DNA of 7,005 nucleotides from Gemmatimonadota bacterium (GCA_947457715.1 CANGXK010000139.1:1-7005); one strand, 5' to 3'. Positions 1 to 6,613 are shown, counted from the stretch's first letter. Numbers and translations are program-made. Notes: a model not told the origin generated them from the sequence alone.

Positions 1-400
1 GGTCGATCGGGTCATACGCGATGGCGTTGATCGTGAAGTCCCGCCGGGCAAGATCCTCATCGAGCGACGCGCCGAACTCGACGACCGCGTGCCGACCGTC
101 TGTTTTCACGTCGCGGCGAAACGTCGTGACCTCGTGCATCCGATTGGTACGATCCAACACGCCAATGGTCCCGAACTCGATGCCGACCGGCACCGTGCGC
201 TTGAACAGACGGCGGACTTGCGGCGGCGTGGCAGCCGTCGCCAGATCCCAATCGAGGTGCACCTCGCTGAGGAGCGCATCGCGCACGGCACCGCCGACGC
301 ACCAGGTTTCGAAGCCGGCCTGCTGCAGTGTGCGGGCGATCTCGATGACCTGGCCGGGAGCACGTAAATCACGGCCTGTCGCTGCTCCCGCTACCCGCAG
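1..400 (-). CDS. cca: CCA-adding tRNA nucleotidyltransferase, N-terminal part (C-terminus beyond window)
   Basis: Class II nucleotidyltransferase that adds or repairs the 3' CCA end of tRNAs in the cytoplasm; a poly(A) polymerase of the same family cannot be fully excluded. Translating the minus strand in the frame that leaves the window at base 1 gives 133 codons with the family's head-domain signatures in order. Numbered from codon 400-398, these are VGGAVRD (35-41), the metal-binding DWD (50-52), VPVGIEFGT, EVTTFRRD and RRDFTINAIAYDP (119-131). The neck, body and tail domains lie outside the window. The start is uncertain: there is no in-frame ATG or GTG just upstream of the conserved region. 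The best candidate is CTG at 400-398, six bases after a GGGAG (411-407), which overlaps the SDR stop by 10 bases. An in-frame TTG further up, inside the SDR gene, is the alternative. The overlap suggests translational coupling to the SDR. Identity is firm, the start is not. Confidence 0.9.
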   Translation of the reverse strand, partial: MRVAGAATGRDLRAPGQVIEIARTLQQAGFETWCVGGAVRDALLSEVHLDWDLATAATPPQVRRLFKRTVPVGIEFGTIGVLDRTNRMHEVTTFRRDVKTDGRHAVVEFGASLDEDLARRDFTINAIAYDPID

Positions 401-1143
401 AGCACGCTCCCGCCGTTGACGTTCAGGATCTCCCCGGTGATGTGACGCGCCAACGGACTGGCCAAGAACAGAATGGGACCGGCGATGTCCATCGGCGACG
501 CGACGCGCCCGAGCGGGATCGCGGCCTCGATCCGATCCCGCCCACCCGCGAACGGCTTTTCAACGGCCTCGGTATCGACCCACCCTGGTGCCACGGAATT
601 GACGGTGATATCTCGACTACCGAGCTCAACCGCCAGCGACTTCACGAACGCGATCATCGCCCCTTTGCTCGCCGCGTAGTCCGCATGCCCCGCCTCCCCT
701 CGCTGCCCAGCCGTGCTGGACACGAAGATCATACGGCCGCCGTCGGTCAGCACGCGCGCTGCGGCGCGCGCGCCGTAAAACATGCCGTCGAGATTTGTCG
801 CCATCGTGGCGCGCCATCGCTCGTCGTCGAGAACCGAAACAGGCCGCGGATCCGGGGGCCAGATGCCGGAGTTTCCCACATAGATATCCACGCCACCGAG
901 ATGCTCCAGCGCCTTATCCACAAATGCCTGATTCGCCTCATTCGTGGACAAATCGCCCATATGCAGAAAGCCGCGAGACCCATGATCTGTGATGGCGCGC
1001 ATTACGGCCTCCGCATCGGCGGTGCGAGTGCGGTACGCGATGCCGACATCGGCCCCTGCCTCCGCGAGGAGGCGTGCCGCCGCGGCGCCGATGCCCCGGG
1101 CGCCGCCGGTGACCAGCGCGCGCTTACCCTTGAGTGAAATCAT
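391..1143 (-). CDS. Short-chain dehydrogenase/reductase, FabG-like
   Basis: Classical SDR oxidoreductase of 250 residues, cytosolic, NAD(P)(H)-dependent. Seen in the sequence: the Rossmann dinucleotide motif TGGARGIG (12-19), D64 in the usual GD position, NSG at 91-93 where most members have NAG, N117, and the catalytic Ser143, Tyr156 (YAASK) and Lys160 with the same Ser-Tyr spacing as E. coli FabG. The C-terminal ITGEILNVNGG matches the FabG-type end. The sequence resembles 3-oxoacyl-ACP reductase, but this class is often over-named FabG, so the substrate is open; a sugar, acyl or secondary-alcohol substrate is possible. I chose ATG at 1143 because the Rossmann strand begins at once after it. 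An in-frame GTG at 1203 would add 20 residues of unlikely, Pro/Gly/Ser-rich sequence. The ribosome site before ATG is weak (GAG). An 86-base gap with an inverted repeat separates it from gmhA upstream; its stop overlaps the proposed cca start. Confidence 0.92.
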   Translation of the reverse strand: MISLKGKRALVTGGARGIGAAAARLLAEAGADVGIAYRTRTADAEAVMRAITDHGSRGFLHMGDLSTNEANQAFVDKALEHLGGVDIYVGNSGIWPPDPRPVSVLDDERWRATMATNLDGMFYGARAAARVLTDGGRMIFVSSTAGQRGEAGHADYAASKGAMIAFVKSLAVELGSRDITVNSVAPGWVDTEAVEKPFAGGRDRIEAAIPLGRVASPMDIAGPILFLASPLARHITGEILNVNGGSVLCG

Positions 1144-1167
1144 GGTGCACTCGGTGAGTGAAAGGTC

Positions 1168-1208
1168 CGACGGTGATGGTTGCGGCACTCCGCCCCCAAA
1201 CACCGTCG
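1168..1208 (-). repeat. Inverted repeat with nested hairpin in the gmhA-SDR gap
   Basis: CGACGGTG at 1168-1175 is the exact reverse complement of CACCGTCG at 1201-1208, giving an 8-bp stem around a 25-base loop. Inside the loop GCGG (1182-1185) and CCGC (1190-1193) pair around a CACT tetraloop. The structure lies wholly between the gmhA stop and the SDR ATG and ends about 25 bases before that ATG. No T-run follows it, so it is not an obvious intrinsic terminator. It could be an mRNA stabiliser, an operator or a translation-control element, or chance in GC-rich DNA. Confidence 0.45.
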
Positions 1209-1229
1209 TGGTTGTTCGACATATAACGC

Positions 1230-1835
1230 CTACAGCGACTGTTCGATCGCGTCACAGATGGCGTGCTGGATACAGAGATGGATTTCCTGCGCCCGGTCGG
1301 TCCGATCCGTCGGCACGACGATCGTGTGATCCGCCAGCAGGCGCAGCGCCCCTCCATCCCGTTTCGTTAAGGCGAGCACCGGGATGCCTTTTTCCGTCGC
1401 AGCTTCCGCCGCGCGAAGCACGTTCGGCGAATTCCCACTCGTCGAGTGAATGACCAGAAGATCTCCACTTTTCCCGATGGCTTCAATCTGCCGCGAAAAA
1501 ATGTGATCAAACCCAAGATCGTTGCCGGCCGCCGTGATCAGGGAGGTGTCGGTTGTCAGGGCGACGGCCGGATAGGCTCGACGGTTGCGCATGTAGCGAA
1601 CGACGTACTCGGTGGCCAGGTGCTGGGCGTCCGCCGCCGAGCCGCCATTGCCACAGAAGAGGAGCGTTCCCCCATGTGCGACGGTAGTGCGGACCATCTC
1701 CAGCGCTCGCGCGATCTCTGGCGCCAGATCCCGGGCGACCCGCTCAGCCGTCTCAGCGAGCTCGGTCAGGGCGGCCAGCAGCGGTGCAACGGACGCGTCT
1801 GGCAGGTGCTGCGCGCCTCGATCGGCGTTGGTCAT
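1230..1835 (-). CDS. gmhA: Phosphoheptose isomerase (sedoheptulose 7-phosphate isomerase), SIS domain
   Basis: Converts sedoheptulose 7-phosphate to D-glycero-D-manno-heptose 7-phosphate, the first step in making the ADP- or GDP-heptose used in lipopolysaccharide core, S-layer or capsule sugars; it is a cytosolic tetramer. The 201-residue protein is full length for the family (about 190-200). It shows a helical N-terminus, the SIS motif CGNGGSAADAQH (61-72), TTDTS (94-98), STSGNSPN (131-138) and RAQEIHLCIQH (181-191). H72, E76, Q183 and H191 match in spacing the zinc ligands known for GmhA (His61, Glu65, Gln172, His180). This separates it from generic SIS sugar isomerases and from DiaA-like proteins, although DiaA is related. 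ATG at 1835 is chosen by family length; I see no clear Shine-Dalgarno before it. It starts 30 bases after the PHP phosphatase stop, consistent with one operon. Confidence 0.9.
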   Translation of the reverse strand: MTNADRGAQHLPDASVAPLLAALTELAETAERVARDLAPEIARALEMVRTTVAHGGTLLFCGNGGSAADAQHLATEYVVRYMRNRRAYPAVALTTDTSLITAAGNDLGFDHIFSRQIEAIGKSGDLLVIHSTSGNSPNVLRAAEAATEKGIPVLALTKRDGGALRLLADHTIVVPTDRTDRAQEIHLCIQHAICDAIEQSL

Positions 1836-1865
1836 GGCTAGGTATTGGTTCAGGATGCGATCGCT

Positions 1866-2609
1866 TCAGCGACCGAAAAAGCGCTTGATACGTCCCACGA
1901 GACCAGTGCGAAGGGGGGGCACCGGCAGCGGATCCTCGTCGCCCAGCACACGCTCGGCGTTCGCCCGAAGCAGCAGGTCCATCTGCTCCTCGGCCCCCCG
2001 CTCTTCCAGCCAGTCGCGAGCAGCGCCGAGCGAGCGGCCATCGCCGTGGTTGTCTGAGGCGAGGATATCGATCAGCCCTTCCTCGAGCATCGCCTTCGCC
2101 AGATCGGCCGGCATGCCGCGCCCCATGAGTACGCTGGCATCGGTCTGGATGACGGTACCGAGTGCCCGCCATTCCCGCACCAGCTGGAGGGTACAGCCGA
2201 AGTAGCGCTCCGGGTGAGCCAAAATCGGAGTCCGCCCACTCCGCGCAAGTCGCCGCAACTCGTTGGAAGCCCCTCGTGGCAGCCCCCCACGGGTAAACTC
2301 CACCAGCAGGGCCCGCGAGCCGCCGAGGCAGAACTCAGGCGCCTTTAGGTTCACGCCGGGGCTATCAAGCATGATCTCCCAGCCCAACCGGATCTCGAGC
2401 CCGGCCGGCGCCGCTGCCTGCAGTTGCGACAGCAGTTCGAGGTGAAGCGCATACGGTGCGTTCGCGGCTTGGCTGGCATTCACGTGTGGGGTACAGACGA
2501 GCACCGTGACCCCCTGAGCGGCAAAGCGCTGCAGCACGGGCACGGAAACGTCGATCGACGGAGATCCGTCATCGACGCCGGGCAGCAGGTGCGAATGAAT
2601 GTCGATCAT
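1866..2609 (-). CDS. PHP-domain phosphatase, CpsB/CapC (YwqE-like) family
   Basis: Metal-dependent PHP hydrolase of 247 residues. Relatives such as CpsB, CapC and YwqE remove phosphate from tyrosines of capsule-assembly kinases. All expected metal-ligand positions are present: H5 and H7 (DIHSHLLPGVDDGS), D14, H42 (TPH), E78 (GWE), E104 (VEF), H132 (LAHPER), D186 and H188 (SDNHG), with spacing close to pneumococcal CpsB, so the enzyme looks active. It ends in a short basic tail (GRIKRFFGR). No signal peptide or membrane segment is seen. ATG at 2609 is preferred because DIHSH follows directly, as in the family, and GGGGG (2618-2614) lies four bases upstream; GTG at 2633 would add eight residues. 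No tyrosine kinase, Wzz or polysaccharide export gene is next to it, so the protein substrate is unproven. The neighbouring gmhA raises a sugar-phosphate substrate as an alternative. Confidence 0.86.
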   Translation of the reverse strand: MIDIHSHLLPGVDDGSPSIDVSVPVLQRFAAQGVTVLVCTPHVNASQAANAPYALHLELLSQLQAAAPAGLEIRLGWEIMLDSPGVNLKAPEFCLGGSRALLVEFTRGGLPRGASNELRRLARSGRTPILAHPERYFGCTLQLVREWRALGTVIQTDASVLMGRGMPADLAKAMLEEGLIDILASDNHGDGRSLGAARDWLEERGAEEQMDLLLRANAERVLGDEDPLPVPPLRTGLVGRIKRFFGR

Positions 2610-2634
2610 GGCGCCCCCACGCTGGTGTGACACG

Positions 2635-2650
2635 GCGATGCGGACATCGC
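2635..2650 (-). other. Short perfect hairpin in the gap after the small gene
   Basis: GCGATG (2635-2640) pairs with CATCGC (2645-2650) around a four-base loop, read as UCCG in the minus-strand transcript. It begins 12 bases after the stop of the small gene and lies upstream of the PHP phosphatase ATG. There is no T-run, so termination is unlikely. It may be an mRNA processing or stability structure, or chance. Confidence 0.3.
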
Positions 2651-2662
2651 ACGCACTCGAAC

Positions 2663-3001
2663 TCAGGTGCCCAGTGACCCAGGCAGCGCCGCGATGCTGG
2701 CGAGCGCCCGCGCTGCACGCGCATCCAACAGCGCCGGCTCGTCTGCCGCCGCCTGAAAGGCGTACGTCACGAGTGCATCGACCGCGAGCAGATCGAGCGC
2801 GGTCGCCCGCGACGTCGAACCAGACGCCAGCAAGTCATCCAACAGGCGCTCGCCCGCATCCAGGCAGGCTTCGGGCACCTGCTGAACCGGCCACTGCGCG
2901 AACGGCTGCAGCAACGCCGACAGGCGAACCCGCAGCCCCTCGGGCGGCGCCGGCGTCAACGCATCAAACCAGCCGCCCACCGTCATGATCGAGGCATTCA
3001 T
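2663..3001 (-). CDS. Unrecognised small helical protein downstream of alaS
   Basis: I do not recognise this protein. From ATG at 3001 it has 112 residues, rich in Ala and Leu, and looks almost entirely alpha-helical and soluble. There is no signal peptide, no membrane-length hydrophobic run and no Cys/His metal cluster. It contains TVGGWFDALTPAPPEG near the start and an acidic, leucine-rich middle (CLDAGERLLDDLL, then ALDLLAVDALVTYAF). ATG at 3001 is chosen because GGTGG (3011-3007) lies five bases before it. A GTG at 3031 overlaps the alaS stop (GTGA) and would add 10 residues by coupled translation. Support for being real: the frame is open between two certain genes on the same strand, spacing is tight, and no competing gene explains the region. 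It may be an accessory or regulatory protein; nothing visible assigns a function. Confidence 0.7.
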   Translation of the reverse strand: MNASIMTVGGWFDALTPAPPEGLRVRLSALLQPFAQWPVQQVPEACLDAGERLLDDLLASGSTSRATALDLLAVDALVTYAFQAAADEPALLDARAARALASIAALPGSLGT

Positions 3002-3027
3002 AGTCGCCACCACGTCGTTCGACGCGC

Positions 3028-5811
3028 TCACCCGGCGGACGCCAGGCGAGCGAAGATGTCCGTCGCCGCGGCAATCGCCGCATCGAGCTTGTCGGCTTCA
3101 ACGCCGGCCTGCGCCATGTGCGGCTTGCCCCCGCCACGCCCGCCAACCGTCGCCGCGACTTCACGCACGACGAGATCGGCACGCAGACCGCGGTCTCGCG
3201 CGTCGTCGGTTGAGACCGCGAGTAGGGCGCCCTTCCCGTCGGCCAGCACGGCCCCCAACACGGCCACCCCACTGCCCAACGCTTCACGGAGTGAATCACC
3301 GAGCGACTGAAGCGCCTTCACATCGACCACCTCGACCCTGGTGGCGATGAAGCGGACCCCCTGCACCTCGGAGGCCCGAGTCGCCAATTGCTGCGCCACG
3401 CCCCCACCGGCAGTGCCACCGCGCATCGCGTCGTCAAGGCGCTTTTCGAATTGCTTTCGCTCATCAATGAGCGCGTCGATCTTCTTCTCGATCTGCTCGA
3501 TGTTCGTGGCCGTTCCGGCCATCGGCACCTTGAGACGCGTTGCCACCTGAACGAGCGCGCGCTCGCGATCCGCAAGGAACTGGAACGCGCGCGGACCGGT
3601 GACGGCCTCGATCCGACGCACGCCGGCCGCCACGCCGCCTTCGGAGACGATGCGAACCAGACCGATTTCCGCGGTGTTCCGCACATGCGTGCCGCCGCAC
3701 AGCTCGACCGAGAGCGCGGGAATCTCGACCACCCGCACGACATCTCCATACTTCTCGCCGAACAACGCCATGGCACCCTCGGCCACGGCATCGGCGTATG
3801 CCGACTCGCGCGTGTTCACCGGCGCAGCGGTCCATACCCCGGCGTTCACCTGCGCTTCGATCGCGACCAGCTGATCGTGCGTGAGCGGACCGTGGTGTGT
3901 GAAGTCGAAGCGCAGACGGTCGGGCGACACCAGCGAGCCGGCCTGGTGCACATGTTCGCCCAGCACCTGCCGCAGGGCTGCGTGTAGGAGGTGCGTCGCG
4001 GTGTGATTGCGCTCGGTGTCGTGGCGTCGCGCGCGCGGCACCACGGCATGCGCCGGTCCGAAGATGATCTCGCCCGTGGCAACGCCGATGGCCGCGATTC
4101 GGCCGTCGAGCTTCTTCACGTCGGACACACTCACCGACCAGCCGGCGCCGGTGATGGTGCCGTGATCGGACACCTGACCGCCCGACTCTGCGTAGAACGG
4201 CGTCTCGCGCAGCATCACCGCCACACGACCATCCGGCAGCGCGCGTACGGCCGTCACGACTGTATCCGCTTCGGTCACGTCATAGCCTACGAAGCGGCCC
4301 AGCTTGGCAGCATGCTGCTGATCGTGCGTCCACTGGGTTGGATCGCCGAAATCATCCGCGCTCACGGTGATCTGACGCGACTTCCGCTCGTCCTGCGACT
4401 GCTTCCGCTGCGCGGACAACGATTGGTCGAAACCGGCGATGTCCACGAGATAGCCGCGCTCACGAGCCATGAGTTCCGTGAGATCGATGGGGAAGCCGAA
4501 CGTGTCATACAGGCGGAAGGCGTCTTCACCGGACAGCGTGCCGCGCATGTTCGTCGAACCCTGCGTGGATGCCGCCGGCGCCAGCTCTTCGAAGCGCGTC
4601 ATGCCCGCGTCGATGGTGGTCAGGAAACGCTCTTCTTCCGCCCGCGTGGTTTCAAGGATGTGCTTGCGACGCACATGCAACTCGGGATACAGGTCACGCA
4701 TCGTCTCGATCACGACGTCGACCACGTGCACGAGCGTGGGCTCGCGGCGTCCGAGCAGCCAGGCGTGGCGCACGGCGCGGCGCAGAATGCGGCGCAGCAC
4801 GTAACCGCGCCCTTCATTGCTCGGGAAGACGCCGTCGGCCAGCAGAAACGCGGTCGCCCGCGCATGGTCGGCGATCACGCGGAACGACGCCGGGTCAATC
4901 TCACGACCGTCCTTGCCGACCGCGGTGCCGAGGCCTACGCCCGGACGGTACGGGTAGCCGATTCCCACGATCTCTTCGACCTTGGCGATGAGCGGGCGGA
5001 AGAGGTCGGTGTGGAAATTGTTCGTGACGCCCTGCATGACGGCGGCAATGCGCTCCAGCCCAGCGCCGGTATCGACCGACGGCTTCGGGAGCGGCACCAT
5101 CGTGCCGTCCTGCTGACGGTCGAACTGCATGAAGACGAGGTTCCAGATCTCCAGGAAGCGACCGGCTTCGGCGCCTTCAACAAAGGCATCGAGCGAGTAG
5201 TCCGCAATCTCGGTATTCGTCCATTCTCCGTGCGCATCCTTCGGGAACGCCCAGTCGGGGGCCATGTGCGCGAGATCGACATAGATCTCTGTGCACGGAC
5301 CACACGGACCGGTGTCGGCCATCTGCCAGAAGTTGTCCTTGGCGCCGAGTCCGTAAATACGGTTGTCGGGCACGTCGGCCACGTCTTTCCACAGTTGACG
5401 CGCTTCGTCGTCTTCATGGAACACGGTGACGCGCAGATGCTCCCGCGGAATCTTCAGGTCTTCGGTGATGAACTCCCAGGCGAAGCGGATTGCATCGCGC
5501 TTGAAGTAATCCCCGAACGAGAAGTTGCCGAGCATCTCGAAAAAGGTGTGGTGGCGCGCCGTGTGGCCGACCTGTTCGAGGTCGTTGTGCTTGCCTCCGG
5601 CACGGACACATTTCTGCGACGTGGTCGCTCGCCGATTCCCATCGGGGGCGTCCTCCATGCCGAGAAAGACCTTCTTGAATTGGACCATCCCGGCGTTCGT
5701 GAACAGCAGGGTGGGATCATCGGCCGGTACGAGCGCGGAGCTCGGGCGGATGGCGTGGCCATTCTTCGCGAAGTAGGCCAGGAATCGGGCGCGGATTTCG
5801 GACGCAAGCAT
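3028..5811 (-). CDS. alaS: Alanyl-tRNA synthetase
   Basis: Class II synthetase that charges tRNA-Ala in the cytoplasm and hydrolyses mischarged Ser- or Gly-tRNA-Ala. The protein is complete at 927 residues, somewhat longer than the 876 of E. coli. Domains in order: catalytic core (about 1-260) with PSSALVPADDPTLLFTNAGM, GKHNDLEQVGHTARHHTFFEMLGNFSFGDYFK (motif 2 region, 73-104) and VDTGAGLER (motif 3, 246-254); helical tRNA-recognition domain (about 260-460, ending in RLYDTFGFPIDLT); editing domain with HTATH (603-607) and CGGTH (705-709), giving zinc ligands H603, H607, C705 and H709; and C-Ala with GGRGGGKPHMAQAG (890-903). All key residues are intact. Part of the extra length is a Ser/Thr/Ala-rich stretch around 411-422. 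The ATG at 5811 is fixed by the family N-terminus (the LASEIRARFLAYF helix). No Shine-Dalgarno precedes it, and a promoter-like TATATTTG lies only seven bases upstream. Its stop abuts or overlaps the next small gene. Confidence 0.98.
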   Translation of the reverse strand: MLASEIRARFLAYFAKNGHAIRPSSALVPADDPTLLFTNAGMVQFKKVFLGMEDAPDGNRRATTSQKCVRAGGKHNDLEQVGHTARHHTFFEMLGNFSFGDYFKRDAIRFAWEFITEDLKIPREHLRVTVFHEDDEARQLWKDVADVPDNRIYGLGAKDNFWQMADTGPCGPCTEIYVDLAHMAPDWAFPKDAHGEWTNTEIADYSLDAFVEGAEAGRFLEIWNLVFMQFDRQQDGTMVPLPKPSVDTGAGLERIAAVMQGVTNNFHTDLFRPLIAKVEEIVGIGYPYRPGVGLGTAVGKDGREIDPASFRVIADHARATAFLLADGVFPSNEGRGYVLRRILRRAVRHAWLLGRREPTLVHVVDVVIETMRDLYPELHVRRKHILETTRAEEERFLTTIDAGMTRFEELAPAASTQGSTNMRGTLSGEDAFRLYDTFGFPIDLTELMARERGYLVDIAGFDQSLSAQRKQSQDERKSRQITVSADDFGDPTQWTHDQQHAAKLGRFVGYDVTEADTVVTAVRALPDGRVAVMLRETPFYAESGGQVSDHGTITGAGWSVSVSDVKKLDGRIAAIGVATGEIIFGPAHAVVPRARRHDTERNHTATHLLHAALRQVLGEHVHQAGSLVSPDRLRFDFTHHGPLTHDQLVAIEAQVNAGVWTAAPVNTRESAYADAVAEGAMALFGEKYGDVVRVVEIPALSVELCGGTHVRNTAEIGLVRIVSEGGVAAGVRRIEAVTGPRAFQFLADRERALVQVATRLKVPMAGTATNIEQIEKKIDALIDERKQFEKRLDDAMRGGTAGGGVAQQLATRASEVQGVRFIATRVEVVDVKALQSLGDSLREALGSGVAVLGAVLADGKGALLAVSTDDARDRGLRADLVVREVAATVGGRGGGKPHMAQAGVEADKLDAAIAAATDIFARLASAG

Positions 5812-5818
5812 AGGCGTG

Positions 5819-5826
5819 CAAATATA
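5819..5826 (-). promoter_or_regulatory. Possible -10/-7 promoter box before alaS
   Basis: The 42-base recX-alaS gap reads TATATTTG on the minus strand, an exact fit to TAnnTTTG, the -7 box described for Bacteroidetes, and also near the sigma-70 -10 box (TATATT). It is the only AT-rich patch in the gap. Seven bases separate it from the alaS ATG, so a transcript from here would have almost no leader. I find no TTTG at the expected -33 spacing and no good TTGACA at -35, which weakens the call. Confidence 0.35.
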
Positions 5827-5853
5827 GACGACTGCAGGTGCTTTGTGCGGGGG

Positions 5854-6501
5854 CTACTCGCTCTCGTCTTCAGATTGGCGTCCAAGTACCTCCCGAAGGA
5901 CCGGCCCGATGACGCTGCCACCGAAGCCGCGTCGCTGGAGGAAGGCGACCAAACGGCGCCGAATGACGGCGGGCTCCTTCGTGCCGAGCGCGCGTACCCG
6001 CTTGTCGGCCAGCGCGCGACAGGCGGCCAATTCATCGAAGCCGTCTTCGCTGATGGCTGCGGTCACGGCATCGTTCACCATCCGCCCGTCAACACCCTTC
6101 CGCCGCAGCACTTGGCGCACCTTGGCCGGCGCCTCGCCGCGCCGGAGCCGGGCGGCGGCCTCGGCATGTGCGACCTCCAGGTCCGACAGCACGCCGTTGG
6201 CCGTGAGTCGGTCTAGCGCTTCGGCAATGAGCGTGGCATCAGGCTGAACTCGACGGAGGCGAACTTCGAGCTCACGCCGGGTTTTCCGGCCTCGGGCGAG
6301 CGCGTTGATCGCGCGATCGCCGACGTCCGTGATGGCCGACTCGCGGGCGAGATAGGCCACGGCGTCAGCATCGAGGACCACACCGGGGCGCGTGGCGCCG
6401 GTCTCGCTCAGCGCGCGGATGGCCACCGTGAAAACGCGTCCATCGGCGAAGGTGAGCACGAACCGCCCAGGTCGGCGCGACGACTCCAGCACATTCTTCA
6501 C
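5854..6501 (-). CDS. recX: RecX, regulator of RecA
   Basis: RecX binds RecA filaments and limits (in some bacteria assists) RecA recombinase and co-protease activity. From GTG at 6501 it has 215 residues, longer than E. coli RecX (166), because it carries the beta-rich N-terminal segment seen in Firmicute RecX ([16 protein letters not shown], 13-28). This is followed by three helical repeats. The repeats are visible as [20 protein letters not shown] (65-84), [20 protein letters not shown] with [11 protein letters not shown], and [13 protein letters not shown] with [11 protein letters not shown]. The position directly after recA confirms the name. The TTG at 6600 would place the start inside the terminator loop and is unlikely. 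GTG at 6501 follows the terminator, with AGG just upstream; GTG at 6492 is the alternative. Expression probably depends on read-through of the recA terminator, as reported for E. coli. Confidence 0.9.
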   Translation of the reverse strand: MKNVLESSRRPGRFVLTFADGRVFTVAIRALSETGATRPGVVLDADAVAYLARESAITDVGDRAINALARGRKTRRELEVRLRRVQPDATLIAEALDRLTANGVLSDLEVAHAEAAARLRRGEAPAKVRQVLRRKGVDGRMVNDAVTAAISEDGFDELAACRALADKRVRALGTKEPAVIRRRLVAFLQRRGFGGSVIGPVLREVLGRQSEDESE

Positions 6502-6538
6502 GGTGCCTGGCCCGGTCCCTGACTCAGGATCGGGTACG

Positions 6539-6613
6539 AAAAAAGCCGAGGGGCTACTCACAATGCGCCGTGGTGATCCGGGCACCACTTCACATCGCAA
6601 GCCACCCCTCGGC
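6539..6613 (-). terminator. Intrinsic terminator after recA, with nested hairpin
   Basis: In the transcript direction GCCGAGGGG (6613-6605) pairs perfectly with CCCCTCGGC (6553-6545) and is followed at once by TTTTTT (6544-6539), the classic Rho-independent form. The 51-base loop is unusually long, but it contains a second perfect stem, GTGGTG (6588-6583) with CACCAC (6575-6570), which would bring the outer arms together. It starts 36 bases after the recA stop and ends 37 bases before the recX GTG, so it would cap recA mRNA and reduce recX expression. Confidence 0.85.

Noticed and set aside
106..372. Minus-strand frame of 88 codons starting at GTG 372
   Set aside because: It is out of frame with the clear CCA enzyme motifs (VGGAVRD, RRDFTINA) over the same bases and has no recognisable content.
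751..775. CG-alternating run (cgcgcgctgcggcgcgcgcgccg)
   Set aside because: It lies inside the SDR coding frame and encodes its Ala/Arg-rich helix (YGARAAARVL); GC-rich codon use explains it.
442..1137. Open frame of 231 codons on the plus strand opposite the SDR gene
   Set aside because: It has the same codon-register antisense effect, and the SDR on the other strand has its full set of catalytic motifs.
1144..1203. Longer SDR beginning at GTG 1203
   Set aside because: The added 20 residues are Gly/Pro/Ser-rich, lie before the usual SDR N-terminus, and overlap the inverted repeat. ATG 1143 gives a normal 250-residue enzyme.
1218..1230. AT-rich TTATATG just after the gmhA stop as a promoter for the SDR gene
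   Set aside because: It is a poor match to TATAAT, does not match TAnnTTTG, and I find no -35 box at suitable spacing.
3991..6216. Very long open frame (741 codons) on the plus strand, antisense to alaS and recX
   Set aside because: Its codons are exactly the reverse complements of the alaS and recX codons, so a stop would need a TTA, CTA or TCA sense codon, all rare in GC-rich genes. The long opening is therefore expected by chance. The product has no recognisable domain, while alaS and recX are certain.
6502..6600. Longer recX beginning at TTG 6600
   Set aside because: The extra residues would be encoded by the loop, arm and T-run of the recA terminator. RecX homology begins only after GTG 6501.
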